DNA of 64,000 nucleotides from NCBI RefSeq assembly GCF_021474405.1, contig NZ_JAKEIO010000003.1:1-64000 (forward strand), in the 5' to 3' direction. The notes below the pieces were generated by a model, which saw only the letters and a list, made by a program, of their open reading frames with translations, ran no database searches and was not told the origin of the DNA. A program made the position numbers and the translations under genes. This DNA is from [Streptosporangium] indianense. Lineage in GTDB: Bacteria > Actinomycetota > Actinomycetes > Streptomycetales > Streptomycetaceae. Shown one piece after another: positions 1 through 8,679 of the stretch. The stretch's first letter is position 1. The number at the start of each line of letters is the position of its first letter.

Positions 1-1690
1 GGGTGGGGACGGTCGGGGGGAAGTGTGTGGTGTCCGTGGTGCGCACGGCCAGCGTGCGGTCCGGATTCAGGGTGACGACGATGTGGCGCCGCCAGGTCGT
101 GTCGTCGCGCTCGGGGCGGTCCTCGCGCCAGTGGCAGCCCCGGGTCTCCTCGCGCAGCAGGGCGGCGGCCACCAGGACGCGGGCCACGCACAGCAGGTTG
201 GTGGCCTCCCAGGTGTCGACGCCCGCCTCGGCCGTCTTGCCGTTCTCGGCGAGGGCCTCGCGGGCGTCGGTGTGCAGGCGCTGGAGCTGGTCGGCCGCCT
301 TGCTGAGGGAGCCGGCCGAGCGCAGGACGCCCGCCCCGCCCGTCATGATCCGCTGGATGGCGAAACGGGCTTCCGGGGTCTGCAGGGGGTGCTCGGGGAT
401 CTCCGGGTGCGGGACCGGCTGGGGCACGCGCGCGTGCAGGCCCTCGGCCGCGATGTCGTCCGCGATGCGCTCGGCGTAGACGAGGCCTTCGAGCAGCGAG
501 TTGGACGCCAGCCGGTTGGCTCCGTGCACGCCGGTGCAGGCGACCTCGCCGCACGCGTACAGGCCGGGGACGGTCGTCCGGCCGTGGGAGTCGGTGCGGA
601 CGCCGCCGGAGGCGTAGTGGGCGGCCGGGGCGACCGGGATGGGCTCGGTGACCGGGTCGATGCCGTGGGCCCGGCAGGCGGCCAGGATCGTCGGGAAGCG
701 GTGCTCCCACATCTCGGCGCCGAAGTGCCGGCCGTCGAGGTACATGTGCTCGGCGTCCTGCTCCAGCATGCGGCGCAGGATGCCCTTGGCGACGATGTCG
801 CGGGGGGCGAGTTCGGCGAGTTCGTGCTGCCCGACCATGAAGCGCACGCCGTCGGCGTCGATCAGGTGGGCGCCCTCGCCGCGCACGGCCTCGGAGACCA
901 GGGGCTGCTGGCCCTCCGCGTCCGGGCCGAGGAACAGCACGGTCGGGTGGAACTGGACGAACTCCAGGTCGCTGACCTCCGCGCCGGCCCGAAGCGCGAG
1001 CGCCACGCCGTCGCCCGTCGACACCGACGGGTTGGTGGTCGCGGAGAATACCTGGCCCATGCCGCCGGTCGCGAGGACCACGGCGGGGGCGTGGACGGCC
1101 CCCACGCCGTCGTGCTGGCCCTCCCCCATGACGTGCAGGGTCACACCGGCGGTGCGGCCCTCCGCGTCCGTGAGGAGGTCCAGGACGAGCGCGTTCTCGA
1201 TGGTGCGCATGCCCCGCGCGCGTACGGCCTCGACCAGGGCGCGGGAGATCTCGGCACCGGTGGCGTCACCGCCGGCGTGGGCGATGCGACGGCGGTGGTG
1301 CCCGCCCTCGCGGGTGAGCGCCAGTTCACCCTCGTCGGACTCGTCGAACCGGGCGCCGGTCTCGATGAGGCGGCGTACGGCGTCGGGGCCCTCGGTGACC
1401 AGGAGCCGGACCGCGTCCTCGTCGCACAGGCCCGCGCCCGCGACCAGCGTGTCGTCGAGGTGCTGCTCGGGGGTGTCGCCCTCGCCGAGGGCCGCGGCGA
1501 TGCCGCCCTGGGCCCAGCGGGTGGAGCCGTCGTCGAGACGGGCCTTGGTGACGACGACCGTCCGCAGACCCGCGGCCTCGCAGCGCAGGGCCGCGGTCAG
1601 ACCGGCGACGCCGGAGCCGACGACGACCACGTCCGCGGCGATGGACCACCCGGCGGCGGGCGCGTGCAGACGTATGCCTGTGGTGGTCAC
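1..1690 (-). CDS. nadB: L-aspartate oxidase (3' end cut by window edge)
   Basis: FAD-dependent enzyme that oxidises L-aspartate to iminoaspartate, the first step of de novo NAD synthesis, in the cytoplasm. The start is the GTG at 1690. Its first bases overlap the panC stop (GTGA, 1687-1690), so translation is probably coupled to panC. An FAD dinucleotide motif (GSGVAG) lies at residues 25-30, followed by the TRWAQGG segment and, further on, QFHPT and the [13 protein letters not shown] segment typical of aspartate oxidases and the succinate dehydrogenase flavoprotein family. About 563 codons are inside the window and the frame is open to the edge; judged from family length, only a few C-terminal residues are missing. 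nadC is the expected next gene but lies outside the window. Identification is firm. Confidence 0.96.
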   Translation of the reverse strand, partial: MTTTGIRLHAPAAGWSIAADVVVVGSGVAGLTAALRCEAAGLRTVVVTKARLDDGSTRWAQGGIAAALGEGDTPEQHLDDTLVAGAGLCDEDAVRLLVTEGPDAVRRLIETGARFDESDEGELALTREGGHHRRRIAHAGGDATGAEISRALVEAVRARGMRTIENALVLDLLTDAEGRTAGVTLHVMGEGQHDGVGAVHAPAVVLATGGMGQVFSATTNPSVSTGDGVALALRAGAEVSDLEFVQFHPTVLFLGPDAEGQQPLVSEAVRGEGAHLIDADGVRFMVGQHELAELAPRDIVAKGILRRMLEQDAEHMYLDGRHFGAEMWEHRFPTILAACRAHGIDPVTEPIPVAPAAHYASGGVRTDSHGRTTVPGLYACGEVACTGVHGANRLASNSLLEGLVYAERIADDIAAEGLHARVPQPVPHPEIPEHPLQTPEARFAIQRIMTGGAGVLRSAGSLSKAADQLQRLHTDAREALAENGKTAEAGVDTWEATNLLCVARVLVAAALLREETRGCHWREDRPERDDTTWRRHIVVTLNPDRTLAVRTTDTTHFPPTVPT

Positions 1691-2688
1691 GAGGCGGCTC
1701 CGAAGCGTGTGAAGGTGAGCGGGACGTTGTCGATCAGCCGGGTCGCCCCGACCCGGGCGGCGACGGCGAGGACCGCGTCGCCCGTGAAGTCGTCCCCGAT
1801 CTCGGTGAAGTCGGACGGGTCCACCAGGGCGAGGTAGTCCAGCACGAGCGGCGGTTCGAGGCGGGCGGCCTCGTCCAGGACCTGGCGGGCGGCGGCGCGG
1901 ACGGCCGACGGACCGCCGGGGACGGCCGTCGCCACGGCGTGCGCGTCCGCCGCCGCACGGGACTCCCCTATGGCGCTGAGCGCCTCGGCACGCGCGCGCG
2001 TGGCGGGCACTTCGCGGGCCCGGGCCCGCAGCGCCTCCTGCGCGGCATGCCGGTCCTGGCCGGCGAACAGCGCCCCGGACAGGGCGAGGGCGGTGCGCCG
2101 CTCGGCGGCCGACAGGTAGCGGTTGCGGCTGGACAGGGCCAGGCCGTCCTCCTCGCGGACGGTGGGCACGCCGACGATCTCCACACCGAAGTTCAGATCC
2201 CGCACCATGCGGCGGATCAGGGCCAGCTGCTGGGCGTCCTTCTGGCCGTAGAGGGCGACGTCGGGGCGGGTGAGGTGCAGCAGCTTGGCCACGACGGTGA
2301 GCATGCCGTCGAAGTGGCCGGGGCGGGAGGAGCCCTCCAGACGCTCGCCCATGGGGCCCGCGGTGACACGGACCTGCGGTTCGCCGCCCGGGTACACCTC
2401 GTCGACGGCGGGGGCGAACACGACGTCCGCGCCCGCCTCCCCGGCCACTTCGAGGTCGGCGTCCAGGGTGCGCGGGTAACGGTCGAGGTCCTCGCCCTGA
2501 CCGAACTGCAGCGGGTTGACGAAGACGGTGACGACGACCTCGCCGTCCGGCCCGGCGATGCCGCGCGCGGTGCGGATCAGGGTGGCGTGGCCCTCGTGCA
2601 GGGCGCCCATGGTCATCACCACGGCGCGGCGGCCCGCACGCGCGCGTGCGTGCAGGTCGGCGGCGGTGCGCAGCAGGGCGGTGGTCAT
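1687..2688 (-). CDS. panC: Pantoate--beta-alanine ligase
   Basis: Joins pantoate and beta-alanine using ATP to give pantothenate, the precursor of coenzyme A; cytoplasmic. The 333-residue product has the ATP-binding [10 protein letters not shown] motif at residues 25-34, FVNPLQFG near residue 57, GQKDAQQ near 150 and SSRNRYL near 185, all diagnostic of PanC. The ATG at 2688 was chosen because it overlaps the stop of the upstream gene (ATGA, 2685-2688) and leaves the usual short N-terminus. The stop overlaps the nadB start. A long in-frame upstream extension exists but is simply antisense to or overlapping the previous gene. The three genes 3614-to-1 form one operon linking CoA and NAD synthesis. 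Confidence 0.96.
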   Translation of the reverse strand: MTTALLRTAADLHARARAGRRAVVMTMGALHEGHATLIRTARGIAGPDGEVVVTVFVNPLQFGQGEDLDRYPRTLDADLEVAGEAGADVVFAPAVDEVYPGGEPQVRVTAGPMGERLEGSSRPGHFDGMLTVVAKLLHLTRPDVALYGQKDAQQLALIRRMVRDLNFGVEIVGVPTVREEDGLALSSRNRYLSAAERRTALALSGALFAGQDRHAAQEALRARAREVPATRARAEALSAIGESRAAADAHAVATAVPGGPSAVRAAARQVLDEAARLEPPLVLDYLALVDPSDFTEIGDDFTGDAVLAVAARVGATRLIDNVPLTFTRFGAAS

Positions 2689-3614
2689 CGGGCGTCCCCT
2701 TCTGTGCCGTCGGTGCCGTGGGCGAGTACCCCGAGGAGGTCCTCGGCGAGTTCCGGCTTCAGCAGGCCGTGGGCCAGGGCCCGGTCGGCGGTCGCCCGGG
2801 CCATCGCCAGGTAGCCGTCGACGGCCTGCGGGGCGTGCCGGCGCAGCTCGGTGACGTGCGCGGCGACCGTGCCCGCGTCGCCGCGCGCGACCGGGCCGGT
2901 GAGGGCCGCGTCGCCGGAGCGCAGGGCGTTGTCCAGGGCGGCGCCGAGCAGCGGTCCGAGCATCCGGTCGGGGGCGGCGACACCGGCCGCGCTCAGCAGC
3001 TCCATGGACTGGGCGACCAGCGTGACCAGATGGTTGGCGCCCAGGGCGAGCGCCGCGTGGTAGAGCGGCCGGTTCTCCTCGGCGATCCACTCCGGCTCGC
3101 CGCCCATCTCGATGACGAGGGCCTCGGCGGCCAGGCGCAGCTCCTCGGGGGCGGTGACACCGAAGGAGCAGCCGGCCAGCCGCTGGACGTCGACGGGCGT
3201 GCCCGTGAAGGTCATCGCGGGGTGCAGGGCGAGCGGCAGGGCGCCCGCGCGCAGGGCGGGGTCGAGGACCCGCGCGCCGTACCGCCCGGAGGTGTGGACG
3301 AGGAGCTGCCCGGGCCGGACCGATCCCGTGTCGGCGAGGCCGGTGACGAGGTCGGGCAGGGCGTCGTCGGGGACGGTCAGCAGCACCAGGTCGGCCCGCT
3401 TCAGGACCTCGGCGGGCGGCATCACCGGCACGTCCGGCAGCAGGTGCGCGGCGCGGCGCCGGGAGGCGTCCGACACGGCGGAGACGGCGACCGGGCGGTG
3501 CCCGGCGAGCTGCAGGGACGCGGCGAGCGCGGGACCCACACGGCCGGCGCCGACGACGCCGACGGTGAGCCGCGCGGGGCGGTCCTTGGGGTCTGGCTGT
3601 GGGGTTGTGTTCAC
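2685..3614 (-). CDS. Rossmann-like DUF2520 protein, possible ketopantoate reductase
   Basis: A 309-residue protein with an N-terminal NAD(P)-binding Rossmann fold ([10 protein letters not shown] near residues 18-27, then [13 protein letters not shown]) and a helical C-terminal DUF2520 domain containing the conserved HPAMTFTG and [10 protein letters not shown] segments. It resembles the ProC/F420-dependent NADP reductase group. The start is the GTG at 3614 with a GGAAGG-type ribosome site about 10 bases upstream. It overlaps panC by four bases. The same neighbour relationship is known in Mycobacterium tuberculosis (Rv3603c next to panC). The context suggests a role in pantothenate synthesis, for example reducing ketopantoate, but that is inference; no substrate residue has been assigned here. 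Confidence 0.88.
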   Translation of the reverse strand: MNTTPQPDPKDRPARLTVGVVGAGRVGPALAASLQLAGHRPVAVSAVSDASRRRAAHLLPDVPVMPPAEVLKRADLVLLTVPDDALPDLVTGLADTGSVRPGQLLVHTSGRYGARVLDPALRAGALPLALHPAMTFTGTPVDVQRLAGCSFGVTAPEELRLAAEALVIEMGGEPEWIAEENRPLYHAALALGANHLVTLVAQSMELLSAAGVAAPDRMLGPLLGAALDNALRSGDAALTGPVARGDAGTVAAHVTELRRHAPQAVDGYLAMARATADRALAHGLLKPELAEDLLGVLAHGTDGTEGDAR

Positions 3615-3803
3615 TCGACGGCGGCCTTCCCGTTCCAGTCCGCTCCGGGTACCGGACGATTTCTCGTCATGTTAACGCGATCGGTTCGAGGGGTGTTCGG
3701 CTGTCCACAGGCTGTGCATGCCCGAGCGGCATTCCCGGAAGGGCGTGAGGCCATGCCGAAATGCGGGTGCCCCGCCGCACGCGGGCGGGGCAGGATCCGG
3801 GGC

Positions 3804-5045
3804 ATGACCGATGCGGCGGAACGCGACGACCGGGTGACCGACGACCAGGCGACGGATGACGAGGTGACAGACGACGAGGCGACGGGCGACGAGGTGACGG
3901 GCGAGGACGGGGGCGCGGGGCTGCGCGCGAGGCGGCTGGCCGCCCATCGCACCGCCCGGCGTGTGCTCGCCCGGTTCGGTTTCCACCAGACTCTCCGGGA
4001 GCGGCTGGCGGTGCTGGAGGAGGCGGCCGCCGTCCACGACCTCGACCAGCTGTCCGACCTGTACGGCGACGGTGTCGTCGAGGCGCTGGAGACGAAGGTC
4101 GCCGGGCTGCTCGGCACCGAGGCCGCCGCGTTCTTCCCGACCGGCACGATGGCCCAGCAGGTGGCCCTGCGCTGCTGGGCGGGCCGCACCGGGAACCCGA
4201 CCGTCGCCCTGCACGCGCTCAGCCATCCCGAGGTGCACGAACGCAACGCGTTCAGCGAGGTCGGCGGGCTGCGCCCGGTGCGGCTGACGAGCGAGCCGCG
4301 GATGCCCTCCGCCGCCGAGGTGCGCGACTTCGAGGAGCCCTTCGGGGCGCTGATGCTCGAACTGCCGCTCAGGGACGCCGGTTTCGTGCTGCCCACCTGG
4401 GAGGAGCTCACCGGGGTCGTCGAGGCCGCGCGGGAGCGGGACGCGGTGGTGCACTTCGACGGGGCCCGCCTGTGGGAGTCCACCGTCCACTTCGGCCGCC
4501 CCCTGGCGGAGATCGCGGGCCTGGCCGACAGCGTCTACGTGTCGTTCTACAAGTCCCTGGAGGGCTTCGGCGGTGCGGCGCTCGCGGGACCCGAGGAGCT
4601 CGTCGAGGAGGCGAAGACCTGGCGGCACCGCTACGGCGGGATGGTCTTCCAGCAGTTCCCGACCGTGCTGTCGGCGCTGGTCGGGCTCGAACGGCAGCTG
4701 CCCCGGCTGCCGGAGTACGTGGCCCACGCGCGCGTGGTGGCCGCCGCCCTGCGCGAGGGGTTCGCCGCGGCCGGTCTGCCGTGGGTACGCGTGCACCCGG
4801 AGGTGCCGCACACCCACGACTTCCAGGTGTGGCTGCCCTACGAGCCGGAGGTCCTCGCCGAGGCCGCGGTCCGCACGGCCGAGGAGACCGGGGTCGTCCT
4901 GTTCGGCGGCGGCTGGGACCGGGGAGGCCCCGGTCTCGCGCTCACGGAGGTGCATGTGCGGGCCGCCGGGCTGGAGTGGAGCGCCGAGGACGTGAAGGCG
5001 GCGGTGGCGGAGTTCGTGGCCCGGCTGCCGGAACCTGTCAGGTAG
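3804..5045 (+). CDS. Threonine aldolase / beta-eliminating lyase family protein
   Basis: A 413-residue PLP enzyme of fold type I, threonine-aldolase family, which normally cleaves L-threonine or related beta-hydroxy amino acids to glycine and an aldehyde. Family features are LYGDG near residue 80, AAFFPTGTMAQQ near 110, HFDGARLWE near 220 and the likely PLP lysine in FYKSLEGFGG. The ATG at 3804 gives an unusual N-terminus of about 35 residues made of imperfect acidic repeats (DDEVT, DDEAT, GDEVT) before the catalytic domain, which begins near residue 40. Leaving out the acidic segment would need a start without an obvious ribosome site. Substrate cannot be told from sequence. The 3' end is repeated just downstream (see repeat at 5018-5101). 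Confidence 0.88.
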   Translation: MTDAAERDDRVTDDQATDDEVTDDEATGDEVTGEDGGAGLRARRLAAHRTARRVLARFGFHQTLRERLAVLEEAAAVHDLDQLSDLYGDGVVEALETKVAGLLGTEAAAFFPTGTMAQQVALRCWAGRTGNPTVALHALSHPEVHERNAFSEVGGLRPVRLTSEPRMPSAAEVRDFEEPFGALMLELPLRDAGFVLPTWEELTGVVEAARERDAVVHFDGARLWESTVHFGRPLAEIAGLADSVYVSFYKSLEGFGGAALAGPEELVEEAKTWRHRYGGMVFQQFPTVLSALVGLERQLPRLPEYVAHARVVAAALREGFAAAGLPWVRVHPEVPHTHDFQVWLPYEPEVLAEAAVRTAEETGVVLFGGGWDRGGPGLALTEVHVRAAGLEWSAEDVKAAVAEFVARLPEPVR

Positions 5046-5101
5046 GGCGGACGGTGGTCGGGAGTTCCCGGCCCGGCTGCCGGAGCGGGTCAGGTAAGGC
5101 G
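5018..5101. repeat. Duplicated 3' end of the threonine-aldolase gene
   Basis: Bases 5018-5049 contain the last codons and TAG stop of the gene. Bases 5070-5101 repeat them with about 28 of 32 positions identical. Read in its own frame the copy encodes LPERVR followed by TAA, against LPEPVR and TAG in the gene. The copy also holds the 3' end of the opposing small gene. The period is 52 bases. Confidence 0.8.
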
Positions 5102-5293
5102 CCGCCGCCACCGGCTCAGGGCGTTTTGGAACCGGGGCCGGGCCGGGCGGCCCGCCAGGATCGCGCGGAGCCGGCGTTCGTCGCGCCCTTCCCGCACGAC
5201 CTGCCGGTCGTGGGTGCCGGGCGCCGGCGGGGCGGGTTCGCCGAGGGTCCGGGCGCGGTAGGTGTCGAGGAGGTACTGCTGCGTGACGCTCAT
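5090..5293 (-). CDS. Small hypothetical protein (67 aa)
   Basis: Encodes 67 residues starting MSVTQQYLLDTYRARTLGEP and ending in an arginine-rich tail. I do not recognise a named family, although small proteins with this opening occur in Streptomyces as far as I recall. Reality is supported by a good ribosome site (GGAGG nine bases before the ATG at 5293) and by coding-type third-position bias. It is divergent from the ArsR/DUF5937 regulator gene, and the perfect 9-bp inverted repeat at 5391-5413 sits between the two, so it is the natural candidate target of that regulator. It has no signal peptide or membrane segment; it is probably a soluble, helical, basic protein. Confidence 0.7.
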   Translation of the reverse strand: MSVTQQYLLDTYRARTLGEPAPPAPGTHDRQVVREGRDERRLRAILAGRPARPRFQNALSRWRRRLT

Positions 5294-5390
5294 GCTGGAT
5301 CGCCTCCGCGGGACGGGGTGATGGAGGTCCGGAGGCTTCGCGGCTGCCCGGTGGCCCCACCGTGCGCCCGGGCCGGTCGCGGCGTCGCGT

Positions 5391-5413
5391 CGATTGACGA
5401 GGCCCGTCAATCG
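5391..5413. promoter_or_regulatory. Perfect 9-bp inverted repeat, likely ArsR-type operator
   Basis: CGATTGACG (5391-5399) and CGTCAATCG (5405-5413) form a perfect inverted repeat with a 5-base spacer. It lies between the divergent small gene (start 5293) and the ArsR/DUF5937 regulator gene (start 5452). The TTGA...TCAA core is like known ArsR-family operators. The position suggests autoregulation plus control of the small gene. Confidence 0.65.
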
Positions 5414-5451
5414 GCGGGGGCGTTGTCGGTGGCCCGGTGCACCATGAGGGC

Positions 5452-6558
5452 ATGAGCGTGCACATCGACATCGAGGGGCTGCGGCCCGAGGCGGTCGCCG
5501 TCGTGCCGTCGCCCCTGGCCGAGCTCGGCATGGCGCTGCACGCTCTGTCCGAGCCGGCTCATCACCCGGGCCTGCAGGGCTGGGTGACGGCCGTGACGGC
5601 CCGGCTCGACCCGCATCTGGCCGACCGGATGTGCGAGGCGGACTTCCTGTGGCGGACGACGTTCTCGGACCTGTTCCTGCCCTGGGCGGGCCTGCCGGAC
5701 CGGCGCTCGCTCCCGGGCGCGACCCTCGCCGAGGAACTGGACCAGCTCGACAAGCTGTCCGACGAGCAGTTCGTGGACACGGCACTGGAGTTCACCTGTT
5801 CCCCGGCCTACGGCGAATGCGGACCCACGGCGTTGTCCGACCCGCAGACGCGCCGCCGGACACTGGAGCTGGCCGCCGCGCGCGGACCGCGGCAACTGAG
5901 CTTCGGGGAGCGGCTGCTGGCCGATCCGCCCCGGATCCGACTCTGGCTGCGGCAGTTCCTCCAGGACTGCGAGGAGGGGTTCTTCGCGGACGTCTGGTCC
6001 CGGCTGCGCCACCAACTCGCGGCGGACGCCCGGCACAAGACGGACCTGTTGCGGCGCAAGGGCCTGGCCGAGGGACTGGCCGCGGTGTCCCCGGCGGTCA
6101 CGCTCGACGCGGCCGCCACCCGGATCACGGTCGACAAGCTGGGCGACGGCCGTACGGCCACGGGCGACGGCGGCCTGCTGCTCGTCCCGACGAGCCTCGG
6201 CTGGCCGCATCTGATGGTCCTGCACCGGCACGGCTGGCAGCCGGTGCTGCACTACCCGGTCGGTTCACCGGAGCTCGCCGCACCGCAGGCGCTGGAGCAG
6301 TTGGCCCTGCGGATGACCGCGCTGTCCCATCCGGTGCGGATGCGCATGAGCCGCTATCTGGCCCGCAGCGCGCACACCACCAGCGAGCTGACCCAGGTGC
6401 TCGGCATGACGGCCCCGGAGATATCCCGGCACCTGGCCGTGCTGAAGAAGGCAGGCCTGATCACCACGCGCCGCCGCGGCCGCTACGTGCTGCACCAGCT
6501 GGACGTGACGGTGGTGGCCCGGCTCGGCAGCGAGTTCCTGGAAGGGATCCTCCGGTAG
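5452..6558 (+). CDS. ArsR-family transcriptional regulator, DUF5937 type
   Basis: A 368-residue regulator with a large N-terminal DUF5937-like domain (about residues 1-280) and a C-terminal ArsR-type winged helix (about 285-360). The winged helix includes LSHPVRMRMSRYLARSAHTT, TSELTQVLGMTAPEISRHL as the helix-turn-helix, and the wing RRRGRYVLHQ. The ATG at 5452 was chosen because it begins the conserved-looking MSVHIDIEGL; a GTG at 5437 is possible, and neither has a strong ribosome site. No cysteine-rich metal site typical of ArsR/SmtB is evident, so the effector is probably not a metal; it may be an unknown ligand bound by the large N-terminal domain. It likely acts at the palindrome at 5391-5413. 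The gene is convergent with a response regulator gene. Confidence 0.87.
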   Translation: MSVHIDIEGLRPEAVAVVPSPLAELGMALHALSEPAHHPGLQGWVTAVTARLDPHLADRMCEADFLWRTTFSDLFLPWAGLPDRRSLPGATLAEELDQLDKLSDEQFVDTALEFTCSPAYGECGPTALSDPQTRRRTLELAAARGPRQLSFGERLLADPPRIRLWLRQFLQDCEEGFFADVWSRLRHQLAADARHKTDLLRRKGLAEGLAAVSPAVTLDAAATRITVDKLGDGRTATGDGGLLLVPTSLGWPHLMVLHRHGWQPVLHYPVGSPELAAPQALEQLALRMTALSHPVRMRMSRYLARSAHTTSELTQVLGMTAPEISRHLAVLKKAGLITTRRRGRYVLHQLDVTVVARLGSEFLEGILR

Positions 6559-6582
6559 TTCTCCCGGGTGGCTCTCCGGTAG
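6549..6582. repeat. Stop-codon-proximal short tandem duplication
   Basis: TCCGGTAG, which includes the TAG stop of the ArsR gene (6551-6558), recurs at 6575-6582 exactly 24 bases later and in the same frame, with similar bases around it (CTC before, CTCC after). It is short, so chance cannot be excluded alone. Confidence 0.45.
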
Positions 6583-6610
6583 CTCCTCGGCAGCCGGCCC
6601 GCGTCCCGGA

Positions 6611-7279
6611 TCAGCCGTGCCCGCCCGCCCGCACCAGCCCGGTCTCGTACGCCAGCACCACGACCTGCACCCGGTCCCGGAGCCCCAGCTTGGTCAGGAT
6701 GCGGCCCACGTGCGTCTTCACGGTCGCCTCCGACAGCACCAGCCGCGCCGCGATCTCGCCGTTGGACAGCCCCTGCGCGACCAGCACCATGACCTCGCGC
6801 TCACGGTCGGTGAGCCGCTCCAGCTCCTTGTGCTGGGGCTGCTTGGTGCCCGGCAGCATCGGAGCGAAGCGGTCCAGCAGCCGGCGGGTGGTGGAGGGGG
6901 CGACCACCGCGTCCCCGCTGTGCACGGCCCTGATCGCGGTCAGGAGCTCGGCCGGCGGCACGTCCTTCAGCATGAAGCCGGAGGCGCCCGCCTTCAGCCC
7001 GGAGAAGGCGTACTCGTCGAGGTCGAAGGTGGTCAGGATCAGCACCTTCGGCGGGTCGGTGTCCGCGCAGATCCGGCGGGTCGTCTCCACCCCGTCGAGC
7101 TTCGGCATGCGGACGTCCATCAGCACCACGTCGACCTCGGTCGTCCGCAGTTCCTGGAGGGCCTCGACGCCGTCCCCCGCCTCCGCCACGACCTCCATGT
7201 CGGGCTGGGCGGCGAGCACCATCCGGAACCCGGTCCGCAGCAGCACCTGGTCGTCGACGAGCATCACGCGGATCGTCAT
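6611..7279 (-). CDS. NarL/LuxR-family response regulator
   Basis: A 222-residue two-component response regulator. The receiver domain (residues about 3-120) has the acidic pair in MLVDDQ, the phospho-acceptor aspartate in LMDVRMPKLDG and the conserved lysine in FMLKDV. The C-terminal LuxR helix-turn-helix (about 150-212) carries LTDREREVMVLVAQGLSNGEI and ATVKTHVGRILTKLGLRDR. The ATG at 7279 is preceded by GAAGAGG five bases upstream; a longer start at 7309 is less likely. It lies 88 bases downstream of the histidine kinase gene on the same strand and is presumably phosphorylated by it. The regulated genes cannot be inferred from context. Confidence 0.95.
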   Translation of the reverse strand: MTIRVMLVDDQVLLRTGFRMVLAAQPDMEVVAEAGDGVEALQELRTTEVDVVLMDVRMPKLDGVETTRRICADTDPPKVLILTTFDLDEYAFSGLKAGASGFMLKDVPPAELLTAIRAVHSGDAVVAPSTTRRLLDRFAPMLPGTKQPQHKELERLTDREREVMVLVAQGLSNGEIAARLVLSEATVKTHVGRILTKLGLRDRVQVVVLAYETGLVRAGGHG

Positions 7280-7367
7280 CGGGCCTCTTCCATGTCGGGG
7301 TCGCCGCAAGGGGCGTTACAGGTCATCGCAGGTCGTTACAGGTGTCAGCGAGGGGCGTGCGGCCGCG

Positions 7368-8561
7368 TCAGTGCGCGGGTTTGAGCGGCAGCAGGGCACT
7401 GATGCGGAATCCTCCGCCCGGGCGCGGGCCGGCGTCCAGGGTGCCGCCGACCATACCGACCCGCTCGCGCATGCCGATCAGACCGTGGCCCTGCCCGTCG
7501 AACCCGCCCTCCTCGTACAGCTCGTGCGGGGCGCCCTTGCCGTCGTCCTCGACGAGCAGGCCGAGACCGTCGTCGAAGTACACCAGGCGCACGCTCGCGC
7601 CCGCTTTGGGCCCGCCGTGCTTGCGGGTGTTGGTGAGCGCCTCCTGGACGATGCGGTAGGCGGTGAGCTCGACGCCGCTGGGCAGCGGGCGGGGGGTTCC
7701 CTCGACCTTGAAGTCGACGGGCAGTCCGGACGTGCGGCACTGCTCGACGAGGTCCTCGATCTGCTGGACGTCGGGCTGCGGCACGTACTCGCCGGCCTCC
7801 TGGTGCTCACCGGTGCGCAGCACGCCGAGCAGGCGGCGCATCTCGGCGAGGGCCTGGCGCCCGGTGGAGGAGATGGTCTCCAGGGCCTTCTTCGCCTGGT
7901 CGGGCGCGGCGTCTAGGACGTAGGCGGCGCCGTCGGCCTGGACCACCATCACCGAGACGTTGTGCGCGACGACGTCGTGCAGTTCCCGTGCGATCCGGGC
8001 CCGTTCGGCGGCGACGGCCACCTTGGACTGTGCCTCGCGCTCCTTCTCCAGACGGGCGGCCCGCTCCTCCAGTTGCGCGAAGTAGGCGCGGCGGGTGCGG
8101 ATGGAGTCGCCGAGTACCCAGGCGAGGGCGAAGGGGACGGTCTGCAGGACCGCCAGGGCGATGTCGCCCGCGACGCCCGTCTGCTCGTTCGACCAGCGCA
8201 ACTGCGCGAGAGGGGCCGCGCACAGGCCGGCGACCAGCGCGAAGCGTGACGCCCAGCGGGCACCCTCCACCGCGACCGTGTAGACGATCACCAGCATGGC
8301 GAAGTCGGCGGGCAGGATCGCGACGTCGGTGATCAACTGTGCCACGCCGACCGCGCAGGCCAGCAGCAGCATCTTCTCCGGCATCCGGCGGCGCAGCGCG
8401 ACGACGAGGCTCAGCAGCAGCGTGATGGGGACGACGGCGGCCCATGGGCCGATCCGCTCGCCTGCCGCCCCGCCCAGCAACGAAATCCCGAGGAGGACCA
8501 CGGCCCAGAAGCCGTCGACCCACATCGGGTGCCTGCGGAGGAAGTCATAGAGGCGCTGCAC
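7368..8561 (-). CDS. Two-component sensor histidine kinase (HisKA_3 type)
   Basis: A 397-residue membrane sensor kinase. The N-terminal half has about four to five hydrophobic segments (roughly residues 14-150), then a short coiled linker (ARLEKEREAQSKVAVAAERARI). The HisKA_3 dimerisation motif RELHDVVAHNVSVMVV carries the phospho-accepting histidine, and a C-terminal HATPase domain contains EALTNTRKHGG and GHGLIGMRERV. This is the NarX/DesK-like class that pairs with LuxR-type regulators such as the next gene. The GTG start at 8561 has no clear Shine-Dalgarno, but TACGCT lies seven bases upstream, so a leaderless or nearly leaderless transcript is plausible. No large extracellular loop is present, so it probably senses membrane state or an intramembrane ligand. 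Confidence 0.94.
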   Translation of the reverse strand: MQRLYDFLRRHPMWVDGFWAVVLLGISLLGGAAGERIGPWAAVVPITLLLSLVVALRRRMPEKMLLLACAVGVAQLITDVAILPADFAMLVIVYTVAVEGARWASRFALVAGLCAAPLAQLRWSNEQTGVAGDIALAVLQTVPFALAWVLGDSIRTRRAYFAQLEERAARLEKEREAQSKVAVAAERARIARELHDVVAHNVSVMVVQADGAAYVLDAAPDQAKKALETISSTGRQALAEMRRLLGVLRTGEHQEAGEYVPQPDVQQIEDLVEQCRTSGLPVDFKVEGTPRPLPSGVELTAYRIVQEALTNTRKHGGPKAGASVRLVYFDDGLGLLVEDDGKGAPHELYEEGGFDGQGHGLIGMRERVGMVGGTLDAGPRPGGGFRISALLPLKPAH

Positions 8562-8667
8562 GTAACCCAGCGTAGGGAAGCGGGATAGGTGCAGGGGTCA
8601 ACCGGAGGGCCGATCCGCACCGGGCGCGCGTACTCCGCAAGGTGGAGTTGCGTGCGTTGTGTGCGCA

Positions 8668-8673
8668 TAGCCT
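8668..8673 (+). promoter_or_regulatory. Leaderless -10 box (TAGCCT) for the MidA-type gene
   Basis: TAGCCT ends six bases before the GTG at 8680, which puts the expected transcription start on the start codon. No Shine-Dalgarno is present. This TANNNT spacing is the actinobacterial leaderless pattern. Confidence 0.6.
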
Positions 8674-8679
8674 GGCCCG

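Noticed and set aside
23..1837. 604-codon plus-strand open frame
   Set aside because: Antisense shadow of nadB/panC; composition Gly/Arg/Val-rich and no ribosome site.
2646..3803. Long N-terminal extension of the threonine-aldolase frame
   Set aside because: Overlaps the oppositely oriented DUF2520 gene; text is shadow-like until the ATG at 3804.
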